This document shows, in pieces, positions 62,129 through 64,000 of a DNA stretch of 64,000 bases. Source of the DNA: Jannaschia aquimarina (GTDB taxonomy: Bacteria > Pseudomonadota > Alphaproteobacteria > Rhodobacterales > Rhodobacteraceae); NCBI RefSeq assembly GCF_000877395.1, contig NZ_JYFE01000025.1, positions 62,001-126,000 of the forward strand, in the 5' to 3' direction. The position numbers and the translations under genes were made by a program. Each line of letters opens with the position of its first letter. Within the stretch, counting starts at the first letter, position 1. The notes below the pieces were generated by a model. It did no database searches. It was not told the origin of the DNA and saw only the letters and a program-made list of their open reading frames with translations.

Positions 62129-63937
62129 TCATTGCTCGAACCACCAGATGTCCGGCTGGAACCCGATCCAGTCACCATAGATCGGCAACCGGTCGGCCGG
62201 GTATCTCAACGCGGCGTCATGGGCGATGTAGCTGACCGGATTGTGGTAGGACGGCACGACGTAGCGGCCCGCCGTCAACACGCGATCCAGCGCCTTGACC
62301 GCGGCCACGTAGTCGTCGCGGCTTTCGGCGGACAGCATCGCGTCGATCATGGCGACGATTGCCGGGTCCGCCGTGCCCATCAGGTTCCGCGACCCCGTCG
62401 CCGTCACGCCGTCGGGCCCCCAATAGCCCAACTGCTCGTTCCCCGGGCTCAGGCTGAGGCCCCAGCTATACCACGTCATGTCGAACTCGTACTCGGCCGT
62501 GCGCTGCTTGAATTGGGCGCTATCGACCGTGGCGACCGAGACGTCGATGCCGAGGCGTTCCAGGGCCTCGGTGTAGATATCGGTGATCGCCCGCACCTCG
62601 GAGGACCCTTGGGGCAGAAGGATCTCGAAGGAGACCGGGCCATCCGGCCCCCGCAACCGTCCGTCATCGCCCGCAACATAGCCCGCCTCTTCGAGCAGGG
62701 CCGTCGCCCGGCGGAGACCTCGGCGGTTCGCGGCCCGTCCGTCCGTCACCGGCAGCTCGTAGCCCTCGATCGTGCCGGGCAGCAGGTCGTCGGCAAAGGG
62801 CGCGAGAAGGTCCGCCACACGTCCCTCGGCCGCGCCCGTCTCCATCCCGAGAGGCGAGTTGGAGAAGTACGATGTGATCCGGGGCTGGACGCCCGCATTC
62901 ACGACGCCATTGATGTACTCGAAGTTGAAGGCCTCGATCATGGCCTGGCGCACGCGCCAATCGTCGAACGGCGCCCGGCGCGTGTTCATGACGAAGCCCG
63001 TCATGCCCGATGGTCTTTGATGCGGGACCTCGGATTTGACGACATCGCCTGCCTGTACGGCGGGGAAATCGTAATCACGGGCCCAGCGCGCGGCATTCGT
63101 CTCGCGCATGGTGGACAACTCGCCCGCCTTGAACGCCTCGAAATGGGCAGTCGCGTCGCCGAAGAACTCCATCCGGAAGGTGTCGATGTTGTTCGTTCCG
63201 CGCCGGAACGGAAGATTGTCGCCCCAGTAGTCCTCGTCGCGGGTCAGAACCACGTATCGGCCCGGATCCACGTCCGTGATCACATAGGGCGCGCTACTGA
63301 TCGGTGCCTCTCTGACACCCGAATCAAAGAACGAATCTTCCCGCCCTTCCCACTGCGATTTTTTCATGATCGGACGCAATCCGGTGCTCATCAGAAGCTC
63401 TCGATCGGGCTCGTCGAGCGAAAATCGAACCTGATTGTCCGCCACATTTTCGACAGATTTGACCTTGTCGAACGCCGCACGATAGCGGCCATGCGCCCCC
63501 TCCTGGCCGAGGATGTTCCAGGACCAGATGACATCCTCCACGGTCACCGGCGTGCCGTCTGAGAAACGTGCCTCGGGGTGCAACGTGTAGGTGATCTGGG
63601 TGTCGTTGTCGTTCACCTCGACCCGCTCCGCAAGCAGGCCATAGAGGGTGAAGGGTTCGTCGTATGCGCGGCCCATCAGGCTCTCATAAGCCACAAAACG
63701 TAGCTGCCACGGCACCCGCCCCTGCTGAATATGGGGGTTCAGACTGTCGAAAGAGCCAACTTGACCGTCCGCGAAAACGCCCCCCTTCGGCGCATCGGGA
63801 TTGACCTGCGGCAGGTGCTCGTAATCCGCCGGAAGCGCGGGCTCGCCGTAGAGCGCGATGCCGTGGCCGTCTGCGAAAGCCGCGCTGCACGCGACCGCCG
63901 TGGACAGCGCGGCTGTCAGGAAACTATGTCGTATCAT
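62129..63937 (-). CDS. Peptide ABC transporter substrate-binding protein, YejA type (family 5)
   Basis: A 602-residue exported protein (signal peptide residues about 1-22, cut near AAFADG). Family-5 features: GIALYGEPALPADYEHLPQVNPDAPKGG, SFDSLNPHIQQGRVP, YESLMGRAYDEPFTLYGLLAE, FSDGTPVTVEDVIWSWN, FDDWRVRQAMIEAFNFEYING and TWYSWGLSLSPGNEQLGYWG. These match YejA-type proteins that bind oligopeptides such as microcin C rather than DppA. Partner permease genes (yejB, yejE, yejF) are probably downstream of or outside this window; none lies to the left. Confidence 0.9.
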   Translation of the reverse strand: MIRHSFLTAALSTAVACSAAFADGHGIALYGEPALPADYEHLPQVNPDAPKGGVFADGQVGSFDSLNPHIQQGRVPWQLRFVAYESLMGRAYDEPFTLYGLLAERVEVNDNDTQITYTLHPEARFSDGTPVTVEDVIWSWNILGQEGAHGRYRAAFDKVKSVENVADNQVRFSLDEPDRELLMSTGLRPIMKKSQWEGREDSFFDSGVREAPISSAPYVITDVDPGRYVVLTRDEDYWGDNLPFRRGTNNIDTFRMEFFGDATAHFEAFKAGELSTMRETNAARWARDYDFPAVQAGDVVKSEVPHQRPSGMTGFVMNTRRAPFDDWRVRQAMIEAFNFEYINGVVNAGVQPRITSYFSNSPLGMETGAAEGRVADLLAPFADDLLPGTIEGYELPVTDGRAANRRGLRRATALLEEAGYVAGDDGRLRGPDGPVSFEILLPQGSSEVRAITDIYTEALERLGIDVSVATVDSAQFKQRTAEYEFDMTWYSWGLSLSPGNEQLGYWGPDGVTATGSRNLMGTADPAIVAMIDAMLSAESRDDYVAAVKALDRVLTAGRYVVPSYHNPVSYIAHDAALRYPADRLPIYGDWIGFQPDIWWFEQ

Positions 63938-64000
63938 CTGCTCGATTGTCCCCGGATCCTTGTCTGGTTGGCGCAGACCCTACCGAGCCGAAAAAGCCGT

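Noticed and set aside
1-64000. CRISPR arrays or rRNA genes
   Set aside because: No regularly spaced direct repeats with unique spacers and no rRNA-like conserved stretches were found by reading.

Overview
The window is high-GC bacterial DNA with tightly packed genes. Its content points to an alphaproteobacterium, most likely a marine Rhodobacteraceae (Roseobacter-type) strain. Indicators are a PutA lacking a DNA-binding domain paired with a divergent Lrp-type putR, a DUF2312/GapR nucleoid protein, a DUF3572 protein, a PleD-type diguanylate cyclase, TRAP transporters and a PstS-OmpA fusion. This is inferred from gene families only; no 16S or other phylogenetic marker is present.

Layout. (1) 1-7687: a catabolic cluster. 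A truncated-by-edge FAD/Fe-S oxidase is divergent from a class-V aminotransferase, a complete TRAP transporter (DctP, DctQ, DctM), a GlcG/HbpS protein and a 3-hydroxy-D-aspartate aldolase (BhcC-like). The likely logic is uptake of a hydroxy-amino acid, cleavage to glycine plus glyoxylate, and transamination of the glyoxylate. An AT-rich palindrome lies in the divergent promoter. (2) 7853-9259: secreted PilJ-N-like sensor protein. (3) 9435-13546: putA/putR proline catabolism. (4) 13634-25334: an orphan type VI secretion (T6SS) cargo island with three DUF4123 adaptors, a DUF2235/Tle1-like lipase, a VasX-like pore-forming toxin, a TIGR02594-type peptidoglycan amidase and several candidate immunity proteins, but no VgrG, PAAR, Hcp or structural gene. 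(5) 25555-30446: LysR regulator divergent from dabB-dabA, a proton-driven inorganic-carbon pump.

(6) 30503-37589: membrane proteins (AI-2E exporter family, YihY, DUF4112), an SDR, a broken nuclease beside tRNA-Thr, a sulfotransferase-like protein, gapR, a lone receiver, a SnoaL protein and a GFA-family protein. (7) 37639-45168: an RND efflux operon (membrane protein, adaptor with a CvpA-like N-terminus, RND pump, OsmC) divergent from a LysR gene whose promoter holds a perfect 24-bp palindrome, followed by a small ORF and an NAD(P)-binding protein. (8) 45169-46500: a low-GC foreign-looking insert carrying a PP-loop ATPase gene interrupted by an in-frame TAA. (9) 46605-50801: PstS-OmpA fusion with a strong terminator, a phzF-like gene interrupted by an in-frame TAG, a triple GTGCAC-containing repeat and an orphan UgpC-type ATPase. 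(10) 50884-56607: double-SnoaL protein, a divergent kinase-like APH / acyl-CoA dehydrogenase pair that looks like a split ACAD10/11 protein, and maeB. (11) 56710-63937: NUDIX and DUF983 genes, an EF-hand / ECF sigma / membrane protein / CnrX-like stress module, pleD, DUF3572 and a YejA-type peptide-binding protein.

The strongest candidates for something undescribed are the orphan T6SS cargo island with its repeated tail-to-tail adaptor/effector layout, the TRAP-linked hydroxyaspartate cluster, the CvpA-RND adaptor fusion, the split ACAD11-like pair, and two neighbouring genes each broken by a single in-frame stop codon.
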